Shown here: piece by piece, positions 7,846-13,686 of the stretch
How positions within the stretch are numbered: the first letter of the stretch is position 1
Layout: each line of letters begins with the position of its first letter
Assembly: GCA_964430755.1 (NCBI GenBank)
Contig: CAYSFT010000029.1
Location: forward strand, 1-26,270
DNA length: 26,270 nucleotides
Direction: 5' to 3'
Source: Flemingiibacterium sp964430755
GTDB taxonomy: Bacteria; Bacillota; Clostridia; Oscillospirales; CAG-272
Program-made: the position numbers and the translations under genes
The notes under the pieces: model-generated
What the model saw: the letters and a program-made list of their open reading frames with translations, nothing else
Database searches by the model: none
What the model was told of the DNA's origin: nothing

Positions 7846-9291
7846 TCACTCCTTGCCCCAAAGCTTTGCCGCAAGCTTCTTGTATTTACCGTATTTCTTC
7901 TCATATGCCGCAGTACGCTCCGAGGGATTGTATACCCCTGCGGTTTCAAGCGGCGGTATGTCATCGCCGACAGCCTGTGCCGCAAGTCGCGCTGCACCTG
8001 CGCCGGCAGCCTCAATAACCGTCGGAACCTTGAGCTGCATTCCCGTCACATCGCAAATTATCTGCGACCAGAGCTTACTCTTTGCTCCTCCGCCGAGAAG
8101 TATCAGTGTATGTATGTTACCGTATGCTTCCATAGTTTCGAGAATGGCGCGTATCTGGAAAGCAATACCCTCCATAACAGCCAGCGCAAAATCGCCTCTC
8201 TGTGTTGCGAGGTTTACGCCGTAGAAGCAACCCTCTTCGGAAATAATATCCTCATCGTCAGCGCTTCCTGTCATATAAGGCATAAATATGAGCGAGCTTC
8301 CGCGCTCACGTGCCTCCTCCGCCTCTTTATCTATGGTAACGTAATCTTCATCTTTAAACATCAGATCTCGTGTGAAACGCAGACAAGTACCTGCCGTACC
8401 GATAGTACCCTCTGTGACGAAAGCATTAGGTTCGACATAACCGCACCAGCCAACACCGGTGTTTATCTCGGTCTTTGCCTCATTCCACAGCTTTGTGATA
8501 GCCGCCGCGGTGCCGAGCGAGATGGTCATAACACCATCACGAAGTCCAACACCGTGCGCCGCACATTTCTGATCCTGTGCACCCACGCCGACCACGCAGT
8601 CTTCGGAAAGTCCGAGCTTCTTTGCAACCTCGGGGAGAACTTTTCCTGCAGATTCGCCGCCAAAAGCAAGACTCGGCAGTTTTTCTTCTTCAATGCCGTA
8701 AAAATCAAGTATCTCACGGCTCCAGCATAAATTCTTAAGGTCGTACATGAGTGTTCCCGAAGCCATACTGTGATCGGTCACGCAGTTACCGGTGAATTTC
8801 GCAATAAGAAAATCCATTGGCATGAGGAATTTCCATGCGTTCTTAAATATCTCCGGCTCATGCTTTTTCCACCAAAGCAGCTTGGGAAGTGTGTAAGCGG
8901 GATCAATTTCCTTTCCCGTATGTGTAAATATCTTCTTTGATCCGAAATCCTTTTCGATCTGCTCCGCCTCGTCCCCTGCCCTGACGTCAAGCCAGTTAAT
9001 AGCATTGCAAAGCGGCCTCAAATCGCGGTCAATCGGAACGACCGTTATACCCTGGGAGCTTATCGAGATGCTCTTTATTTCCTTTGCGGATATACCCGCC
9101 TTTGAGATGGCACGCTCGGCAGTTTTCAGAGTCAGCTCCCACCAAAGCTCCGCATCCTGCTCTGTCCATTTTTCCTTGGGCGTTATCAGCCCGTATTCCT
9201 CATATGAGGCAGCAAGCTGCGACAGCTTTTCATCAAACAGAATACTGCGACAGCCAGTTGTACCTAAATCGATTGCCAAATAAATCGACAC
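7846..9291 (-). CDS. FGGY-family carbohydrate kinase (xylulokinase-like)
   Basis: A 481-residue ATP-dependent sugar kinase of the FGGY family, which phosphorylates ketoses, polyols or related sugars. The N-terminal phosphate-binding strand AIDLGTTGCRS (6-16), the WTEQDAELWW segment (42-51), the region GVGAQDQKCAAHGVG holding the probable catalytic base D240, SLGTAAA (258-264), and the adenosine-site motif LGGGAKSKLW (399-408) are all present. Length fits xylulokinase. The start is a GTG at 9291 with AGAGG 8 bases upstream; no nearby ATG gives a complete LAIDLGTT start. A possible leader ORF lies 28 bp upstream. FGGY specificity cannot be assigned from sequence alone; xylulose, lyxose-derived ketoses, tetritols or another ketose are possible. 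Confidence 0.9.
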   Translation of the reverse strand: MSIYLAIDLGTTGCRSILFDEKLSQLAASYEEYGLITPKEKWTEQDAELWWELTLKTAERAISKAGISAKEIKSISISSQGITVVPIDRDLRPLCNAINWLDVRAGDEAEQIEKDFGSKKIFTHTGKEIDPAYTLPKLLWWKKHEPEIFKNAWKFLMPMDFLIAKFTGNCVTDHSMASGTLMYDLKNLCWSREILDFYGIEEEKLPSLAFGGESAGKVLPEVAKKLGLSEDCVVGVGAQDQKCAAHGVGLRDGVMTISLGTAAAITKLWNEAKTEINTGVGWCGYVEPNAFVTEGTIGTAGTCLRFTRDLMFKDEDYVTIDKEAEEARERGSSLIFMPYMTGSADDEDIISEEGCFYGVNLATQRGDFALAVMEGIAFQIRAILETMEAYGNIHTLILLGGGAKSKLWSQIICDVTGMQLKVPTVIEAAGAGAARLAAQAVGDDIPPLETAGVYNPSERTAAYEKKYGKYKKLAAKLWGKE

Positions 9292-9319
9292 AGCCCTTAC
9301 CTCTTTTCACGTGTAAATG

Positions 9320-9391
9320 CTAAAAATCTTCCAAGTAGCGTATAAGTCTCGCGGCGGCAATATCACACACCACCGCGAAACCCATACCCAT
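9320..9391 (-). CDS. Possible 23-residue leader ORF upstream of the kinase
   Basis: A small ORF reads MGMGF at its start and RYLEDF at its end, with a TAG stop 28 bases before the kinase GTG. AGGAG stands 8 bases before its ATG, a well-placed ribosome binding site. That AGGAG is also the right arm of a perfect hairpin (9398-9413), so translation could be gated by RNA folding. A second hairpin (9349-9378) lies inside the ORF. The product has alternating charged and hydrophobic residues and one Cys but no clear signal or regulatory codon run. It could be a leader peptide or a real microprotein. A chance ORF this short is also possible; the placed RBS is the main support. Confidence 0.45.
   Translation of the reverse strand: MGMGFAVVCDIAAARLIRYLEDF
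9349..9378 (-). repeat. Inverted repeat (hairpin) within the kinase leader
   Basis: TCGCGGTGG on the minus strand pairs with CCGCCGCGA with one mismatch, around a 12-base loop. It is GC-rich and has no U-tract after it, so it is not an intrinsic terminator. It falls entirely inside the small leader ORF, so ribosome movement there could melt it. Confidence 0.5.
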
Positions 9392-9397
9392 TTGCAC

Positions 9398-9413
9398 TGC
9401 TCCTCGGGGAGCA
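9398..9413 (-). promoter_or_regulatory. Hairpin sequestering the leader-ORF ribosome binding site
   Basis: On the minus strand TGCTCC, loop CCGA, GGAGCA forms a perfect 6-bp stem. The right arm contains the GGAG of the Shine-Dalgarno sequence for the small ORF at 9320-9391. In the folded state the site is blocked. No promoter is evident just upstream, so the region is probably read through from the aldolase gene. Confidence 0.45.
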
Positions 9414-9436
9414 ATACTATATAGACTCTTCTTTTC

Positions 9437-9480
9437 CTAAAATTTTCTTCCGTTTTTTCTAAAATTCTTTCTTCCGGTTC
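9437..9480. repeat. Imperfect tandem repeat of about 22 bp
   Basis: CTAAAATTTTCTTCCGTTTT is followed by CTAAAATTCTTTCTTCCGGT, two imperfect copies of a pyrimidine-rich unit in the gap between the aldolase and kinase genes (transcribed as purine-rich RNA). No function is evident. Confidence 0.4.
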
Positions 9481-9500
9481 TGTAAAAATGTTACGAGCCC

Positions 9501-10385
9501 TTATCCCTTAAGCTCGCCTATGCGGATAAGCTCCGCTCTGACATTAGCGATTGCAGTTTCCGTTACGGGACTGTTATAATCCTGCGCAAAGTCGCCCTCG
9601 TAACCGAGCATATTCATTGCTGCTGTGAAAGCAGGCATGAGGTCGTTTGCAAGGAAGCAGTCACGAAGCGCAGTGATATTGTCAAGACAAGCTGCCGCTG
9701 TGACATAGTCGCCCTCATTCATCGCCTTAGTCATCTTTCCGGAGTTATAAGGCGTGCAGGCAAACATACCGTCAAGACAGTTGTCAAGTCCCCATTTATA
9801 TGCAATATCACACATATCGAGTCCCGAATAAACCGTTATAAAGTCTTTCGGCACATTCGGGTTCAGCTTCAGCTTTCTGAACATAATCGTGTCTGCAGAC
9901 TTGATACCTGCAAAGTTCGGCACAGTTTCAAGCAGTTCAAGAACCATATCATATGTGATCTTTACCTGAGTTACAGGCGGCAGGTCGTAAAGCAGAATCT
10001 TATGCTTTGTCAGTGCTGCAACGCTGCGGAAAAAGTTCATCATCTGAGTTCGGTTGGGTGCAGCATAGAACGGTGCTGTAAAAACAAGTCCGTCGATATC
10101 AAGCTCCTCAAGAGCCGCGATTCTTCTCTTAACTCTTGCAATCGAGGTGTCCATTGCTCCGATAAAGAGCGGAACACGTCCTTTGTTTGCTTCAACGGCA
10201 GTTTTTGCGACTTCGGGATAAACATCGTCGCGGATAAATGCTTCAATACCCATGCTTCCCATGCAGAGAAGTCCGACGGCACCTGCGTTTATCTGATCAT
10301 CAATATGTTTTTTTAAGCTTTCTGCAACAAGGTTACCCTCTTTGTCGAGAGGTGTACCGAGCGCAGGAACAAAACCGGATTTCAT
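9501..10385 (-). CDS. Dihydrodipicolinate synthase/N-acetylneuraminate lyase family aldolase
   Basis: A 294-residue class I (Schiff-base) lyase of the DapA/NanA family, which joins or splits pyruvate and an aldehyde. The lysine forming the imine is K162 in AGIKSAD, and the assisting tyrosine is Y133 in LLYDLPP. The usual GTTGE carboxylate-binding motif reads GSMGIE (43-48). Length is normal for the family. The ATG at 10385 has AAGGAGATACATAAA upstream; the longer reading lacks a ribosome binding site and overlaps the YjbQ gene. True DapA for lysine synthesis is less likely because the gene sits in a sugar-catabolic operon. A 2-keto-3-deoxy sugar acid or sialic-acid-like aldolase is more likely. 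Confidence 0.88.
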   Translation of the reverse strand: MKSGFVPALGTPLDKEGNLVAESLKKHIDDQINAGAVGLLCMGSMGIEAFIRDDVYPEVAKTAVEANKGRVPLFIGAMDTSIARVKRRIAALEELDIDGLVFTAPFYAAPNRTQMMNFFRSVAALTKHKILLYDLPPVTQVKITYDMVLELLETVPNFAGIKSADTIMFRKLKLNPNVPKDFITVYSGLDMCDIAYKWGLDNCLDGMFACTPYNSGKMTKAMNEGDYVTAAACLDNITALRDCFLANDLMPAFTAAMNMLGYEGDFAQDYNSPVTETAIANVRAELIRIGELKG

Positions 10386-10398
10386 TTTATGTATCTCC

Positions 10399-11019
10399 TT
10401 ATCTCTTGAGCTGGAGATCGTAGTGAGGATCATATGCCTTTTCCTCGTCGGTGAACTTATGGAGAGTGTTGATAACCTCACCGTTGTTCCACTTGCGATC
10501 TTCGATATCGTCGGTTGTACCCATAACGGTTACGTTAAGCTGACGGCGACGTGCACGTACATGGTCCCAGTCAACGAAGTAGATGTGAGCGAACTCACCG
10601 CCGTCAAGAACGCCGTCCTTGATGGTCATGGTCTCGCTTCTGCCGAAGAATACGGAACGGAGATGACCGTCGGTGTTCATGGATGTGAAGTCACCGGGCT
10701 CGTTTACGTATCTGCCGAACTGAGCGTGGATCGGTCCGGGATGACGGTAATCACCCTCGTCAACATAGTCGGGGATCATCTTGCGCATGATGTCGAGAAG
10801 GTCATGCTGGAGATACTCGAGATCGAAGCTGTCGATATCGTGAGAGCACTCCTGAATCATAACCGAGCAGGTTGTGTGGTGAGAAGCAAGGCAAACAGTA
10901 CCGTTCTTGATACCGGAAGCCTTAACGATCTCGATAACTTCCTTCGAAACATCGTGGAAGGTGGGGATCCAGCCTCTGGACTGGAGCTCGAGTTCTTTCT
11001 GATAAACCTTAAATTCCAT
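10399..11019 (-). CDS. YjbQ family (UPF0047) protein
   Basis: A 206-residue protein of the YjbQ/UPF0047 family, a compact beta fold. The E. coli member was noticed through a weak thiamine-phosphate synthase activity, but the true biochemical role is unsettled. Conserved features are SHHTTCSVMIQE (46-57), the DGHLRS segment (117-122) with its His, and the C-terminal RARRRQLNVTVMG (155-167). It is longer than the usual 130-140 residues because of extra residues around 85-110 and a charged C-terminal tail of about 38 residues. AGGAGG lies 9 bases before the ATG. It sits 43 bp after the TIM-like gene and 13 bp before the aldolase, suggesting a role in this pathway rather than in thiamine synthesis. 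Confidence 0.88.
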   Translation of the reverse strand: MEFKVYQKELELQSRGWIPTFHDVSKEVIEIVKASGIKNGTVCLASHHTTCSVMIQECSHDIDSFDLEYLQHDLLDIMRKMIPDYVDEGDYRHPGPIHAQFGRYVNEPGDFTSMNTDGHLRSVFFGRSETMTIKDGVLDGGEFAHIYFVDWDHVRARRRQLNVTVMGTTDDIEDRKWNNGEVINTLHKFTDEEKAYDPHYDLQLKR

Positions 11020-11062
11020 TTTAAAATTCCTCCTGAAAATTTATTATTTTTTAATGGATAAC

Positions 11063-11764
11063 TTATTTATTGCGCTCGTCCCAAGCACGGCGTACAGCGG
11101 CGATCATTTCATCGACCATAGCTGCACGGTCTGCCGCCTTCGCGACACCCGAGGACGAACCGGTTGCATCTGCACCTGCGATGATGGTGTTATAAACATC
11201 CTCGCCGTTTGCAATTCCTGCCGCGGTGAGAACGAGAATATCCTCGTCAACATCCTTAACCGACTTTGTCGCAGCCGAAACATATTCCGGTCCAACACTG
11301 ACGCCTGTTCCGATAAGCTCGGAAGGCTCGGCAACGATAATGTCGGGCTTGAGAGTTGCGATCTTGCTTGCATCTGCAAGAGAATCTGCACAAACGATGG
11401 TAGTGAGACCAACCTCGTCCGCTCTCTTGATTGTTTCGCCGAGAACACTGAACTCAAGCGGCTTTTCGCAGTGATTGAGCATTACGCCCTCTGCACCTGC
11501 GGCAACGAGAGACTCGGGAAGGATGTCTGCAAGTCCGCGTCCGGGGTAGATGGGATCCATGTGGGGCGCGAAAACATGGATGTTTTTTGTTGCTTCACTG
11601 ACACGTCTGATGTCAACAACGGGAGTCGTGAAGATAATGTCAACGCCGTATTTTTCGCTTGCGGCGTCCGCAGCCTTTGCAAGCTCGAGGATATCGTCAC
11701 CGTAAAGATAAGATTTCGGTCCGATCTCGAAGAAAGGCGCTTTGATCTTTCGCTTATTCTGCAA
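11063..11764 (-). CDS. Triosephosphate-isomerase-like protein
   Basis: A 233-residue TIM-barrel protein of the triosephosphate isomerase family, close in size to short archaeal-type enzymes. Catalytic positions are visible: K17 in GPKSY, H98 in MLNHCE and E146 in VAEPSELIGTG. The phosphate-gripping ends TAAGIANGED (180-189) and GADATGSSSG (197-206) are also present. The usual Asn before the Lys (N-F-K in archaeal forms) is replaced by Gly-Pro. The start is a TTG at 11764 with AGAGGG 7 bases upstream; no ATG or GTG fits. It is the promoter-proximal gene of the operon. A pathway-specific isomerase, as with the erythrulose-phosphate isomerases of tetritol catabolism, is more likely than the glycolytic TpiA, which is usually encoded with other glycolytic genes. 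Confidence 0.85.
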   Translation of the reverse strand: MQNKRKIKAPFFEIGPKSYLYGDDILELAKAADAASEKYGVDIIFTTPVVDIRRVSEATKNIHVFAPHMDPIYPGRGLADILPESLVAAGAEGVMLNHCEKPLEFSVLGETIKRADEVGLTTIVCADSLADASKIATLKPDIIVAEPSELIGTGVSVGPEYVSAATKSVKDVDEDILVLTAAGIANGEDVYNTIIAGADATGSSSGVAKAADRAAMVDEMIAAVRRAWDERNK

Positions 11765-11802
11765 AAAAATTCCCTCTTTCTATAATAATATTATACAAGA
11801 AA

Positions 11803-11831
11803 ATTATACCGCAAATTGAGCTCAATGTCAA
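11803..11831 (-). promoter_or_regulatory. Consensus sigma-A promoter of the catabolic operon
   Basis: On the minus strand TTGACA (11826-11831), a 17-base spacer and TATAAT (11803-11808) match both consensus boxes exactly. The predicted start of transcription is near 11796, giving a leader of about 32 bases before the TTG start of the TIM-like gene. The spacer holds the palindrome at 11815-11826, so repression by occlusion is possible. Confidence 0.85.
11815..11826. promoter_or_regulatory. Candidate operator: 12-bp palindrome ATTGAGCTCAAT
   Basis: A perfect 12-bp palindrome lies between the -35 and -10 boxes of the catabolic promoter and touches the -35. The DeoR-family gene is encoded 0.8 kb away in the divergent transcript, so it is the obvious candidate binder, but a palindrome of this length can occur by chance. 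Confidence 0.45.
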
Positions 11832-11892
11832 CGATATTTTCAATTTTTTTACCATTTTCTAACCGAATCAAAAGTTTACACAAAAATATCGT
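11831..11892. repeat. 10-bp inverted repeat flanking the divergent promoter gap
   Basis: ACGATATTTT (11831-11840) recurs inverted as AAAATATCGT (11883-11892), 42 bases apart. The left copy abuts the -35 of the minus promoter and the right copy lies about 24 bases before the -35 of the plus promoter. Paired sites on both sides suit a looping or cooperative repressor; the candidate is the DeoR protein. Confidence 0.4.
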
Positions 11893-11915
11893 CGATTTAT
11901 TGTCTATTTTGCGAA

Positions 11916-11944
11916 TTGACTTTTTTAAAGAAAAATGATATTAT
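11916..11944 (+). promoter_or_regulatory. Sigma-A promoter for the SIS-deoR transcript
   Basis: TTGACT (11916-11921), 17-base spacer, TATTAT (11939-11944) with the extended element TGA just before it. Transcription should start near 11951, about 35 bases before the SIS ATG. It diverges from the catabolic operon promoter; the two -35 boxes are 84 bp apart. Confidence 0.75.
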
Positions 11945-11985
11945 CTAAATAGCAAATCAAAAAGCAAAAAGAGAGGTACAATGAA

Positions 11986-12591
11986 ATGATAAGTGAAAAC
12001 GCATTAAACGCGGCAAAAAACGCATATGATATCGAAGCCGCGTGCATTAACGAAATGAAAGAATATTTCGACGACGAAGCCTTTTCAAAGGCAGTTGAGC
12101 TTCTTTCAAAGGCAGAACGCATCGGCGCGGCAGGTTGCGGACATTCGGGCATCATCTGTCAGCATTTTGCGCATCTTATGTGCTGTATTGAGCGTCCTGC
12201 GCGCTTCATCTCCCCTGCCGAGGCAGTACACGGTGCAACAGGTTATCTCCAGAAGGGCGACGTTATGATATTCGCTTCCCGCGGCGGTAAAACCAAGGAG
12301 CTTCTGCCGATACTTGACATCTGCAAGGCGAAAGAAGTAAGCGTTATCTCGATAACCGAAAATCTCGAATCGCCGCTTGCGCTCGGCGCAGATGTTGTTT
12401 TAAAACAGCACGTAAACCGCGAAACCGACAAATGGAACGCTCAGGGAACGACCTCAACGACCGCACTTTGCATGATATTCCATGCGCTTCAAGCGGCAGT
12501 AATCGAGGAAACCGGTTATCAGGCTGAACAGTTTGCGCTCATTCATCCGGGCGGAGCTGTTGGCGAGCGTCTTAACAAAAAAAGTCTTTAA
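11986..12591 (+). CDS. SIS-domain sugar-phosphate isomerase (KdsD/GutQ-like, no CBS domains)
   Basis: A 201-residue single SIS domain, the fold of aldose-ketose phosphate isomerases. GCGHSG (50-55) and ASRGGKTKEL (97-106) form the phosphate-binding loops. HPGGAVGERL (187-196) is the hallmark of arabinose-5-phosphate isomerases such as KdsD and GutQ, which normally continue into two CBS domains. Here the protein stops after that motif. The ATG at 11986 is used because the ATG at 11981 runs into TGA after two codons; GAGAGG lies 9 bases upstream. It is co-transcribed with the deoR gene 18 bp downstream. It likely interconverts an aldose and ketose phosphate of the pathway; a Kdo-synthesis role is unlikely in a Gram-positive organism. 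Confidence 0.88.
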   Translation: MISENALNAAKNAYDIEAACINEMKEYFDDEAFSKAVELLSKAERIGAAGCGHSGIICQHFAHLMCCIERPARFISPAEAVHGATGYLQKGDVMIFASRGGKTKELLPILDICKAKEVSVISITENLESPLALGADVVLKQHVNRETDKWNAQGTTSTTALCMIFHALQAAVIEETGYQAEQFALIHPGGAVGERLNKKSL

Positions 12592-12609
12592 TTTGGAGGA
12601 CAGGGTTCA

Positions 12610-13389
12610 ATGGCTGACAGTAAACTGAAAATTGATATTCGCAGAAATGCCATTCTCGAAGCACTGAAGCGCGACGGAAAGGTCTATGTATCGCAGCTCA
12701 GCGAAGCTCTTGGCGTCACCTCTGTTACAATAAGAAACGATCTTGACACCATGGAGCGTGACGGATATCTCATCAGAATGAACGGTGGCGCTGTTTATTC
12801 AAACCGAAATGCGGAAAAATCCGACAGCTCGTCAAATGGCAATGTTCCCTGTCAGAAAGAAAAAGAAGCCATCGCAAAAACGATATCCCGAATGATCAAA
12901 AACGGTGACACTCTCTTTATCAACTCCGGAACAACGACACAGTTCATCGCCACGGAGCTGAAAGGTCTGACAAATCTCAATATCGTCACCAATTCACTGT
13001 CCGTCGCAATGACACTCGGCGGCGTTGCATCATTCCGCGTGATACTTCTCGGAGGTGAGATCAACTCACAGTATGCCTTTACATATGGTGCCGACGCCGA
13101 GGAAAAGCTCTCACATTATCATGCAGATTGGGCAATTTTAGCAGTTGACGGAATCGGAGCGGCAAACGGTATAACCACACATCATGCCGAAGAAGCCGTG
13201 CTCGACCGCATCATGATAAACAGTGCCGCAAACGTGATAATTGCCGCCGACCACACTAAAATCGGACGCACCGGTTTCTTGCGCGTTTGCGACTGTTCAA
13301 AGGGCATTACGCTCGTGACAGACAAATATGAAATTCCATCAGAGATTGAGAGCCTGACCGAAAGCGGAATAACAGTCATTCAGGCATAA
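12610..13389 (+). CDS. DeoR-family transcriptional regulator
   Basis: A 259-residue sugar-metabolism regulator. The N-terminal winged helix-turn-helix (about 10-60) has the family pattern VSQLSEALGVTSVTIRNDLD and ends RMNGGAV. The C-terminal DeoRC effector domain, related to sugar-phosphate isomerases, shows INSGTTTQFIATEL (104-117), IVTNSLSVA (125-133), LLGGE (146-150) and VDGIGAANGITTH (179-191). The effector is normally a sugar phosphate. A GGAGG site lies just upstream of the ATG. It is transcribed with the SIS gene, divergent from the catabolic operon, so repression of both directions through the sites at 11815-11892 is the likely arrangement. Confidence 0.93.
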   Translation: MADSKLKIDIRRNAILEALKRDGKVYVSQLSEALGVTSVTIRNDLDTMERDGYLIRMNGGAVYSNRNAEKSDSSSNGNVPCQKEKEAIAKTISRMIKNGDTLFINSGTTTQFIATELKGLTNLNIVTNSLSVAMTLGGVASFRVILLGGEINSQYAFTYGADAEEKLSHYHADWAILAVDGIGAANGITTHHAEEAVLDRIMINSAANVIIAADHTKIGRTGFLRVCDCSKGITLVTDKYEIPSEIESLTESGITVIQA

Positions 13390-13400
13390 TTTTTCAATAA

Positions 13401-13445
13401 AAAAGTCTCCCGACAAGATCAAAAAACTGTCGGGAGATTTAATTT
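13401..13445. terminator. Bidirectional intrinsic terminator
   Basis: TCTCCCGACA (13406-13415) and TGTCGGGAGA (13428-13437) form a perfect 10-bp stem with a 12-base loop. Runs of T follow on the plus strand and of A precede, which read as T on the minus strand. It ends the SIS-deoR transcript and the converging ABC transporter transcript. Confidence 0.92.
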
Positions 13446-13463
13446 TTTAGTTAAAAATATGCT

Positions 13464-13667
13464 TCAGTTAAAGCCGAGAAAGAGCCATGCAGCCAAACAA
13501 AAAATCAAGAATACAATAGCCACAATGGGAATTATAACGAGATATGCCGACAAAATCATCGCCGGTATATCCTTTTTTTCAACTCCGCCGGAATTTTCAA
13601 GCTCCTCACGGAATTTTTCCTGCTTCTCTAAATCGGGCTTTCTGAAAAATTTTGAAAAGAGTGCCAT
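13464..13667 (-). CDS. Small single-span membrane protein
   Basis: A 67-residue protein that is the last gene of the transporter operon. Residues 1-33 are charged and end in a GGVEKKD stretch; residues 35-64 form one long hydrophobic membrane segment, leaving only LGFN after it. The highly charged N-terminus should stay in the cytosol. The ATG at 13667 has a GAGGGG-type site within the end of the oppF-like gene, 19 bases after its stop. No family is recognised. Its place suggests an accessory or stabilising subunit of the importer. The length, composition and position before the shared terminator support a real gene. Confidence 0.7.
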   Translation of the reverse strand: MALFSKFFRKPDLEKQEKFREELENSGGVEKKDIPAMILSAYLVIIPIVAIVFLIFCLAAWLFLGFN

Positions 13668-13686
13668 ACGATCACTGACCCCTCAC

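Noticed and set aside
10342..11785. Plus-strand frames opposite the YjbQ and TIM-like genes
   Set aside because: Shadows of well-supported minus-strand genes with ribosome binding sites and catalytic motifs.
11992..12007. CcpA-type catabolite site (TGAAAACGCATTAA)
   Set aside because: Two of the conserved positions mismatch and it falls inside the SIS coding region, so it is not better than chance.
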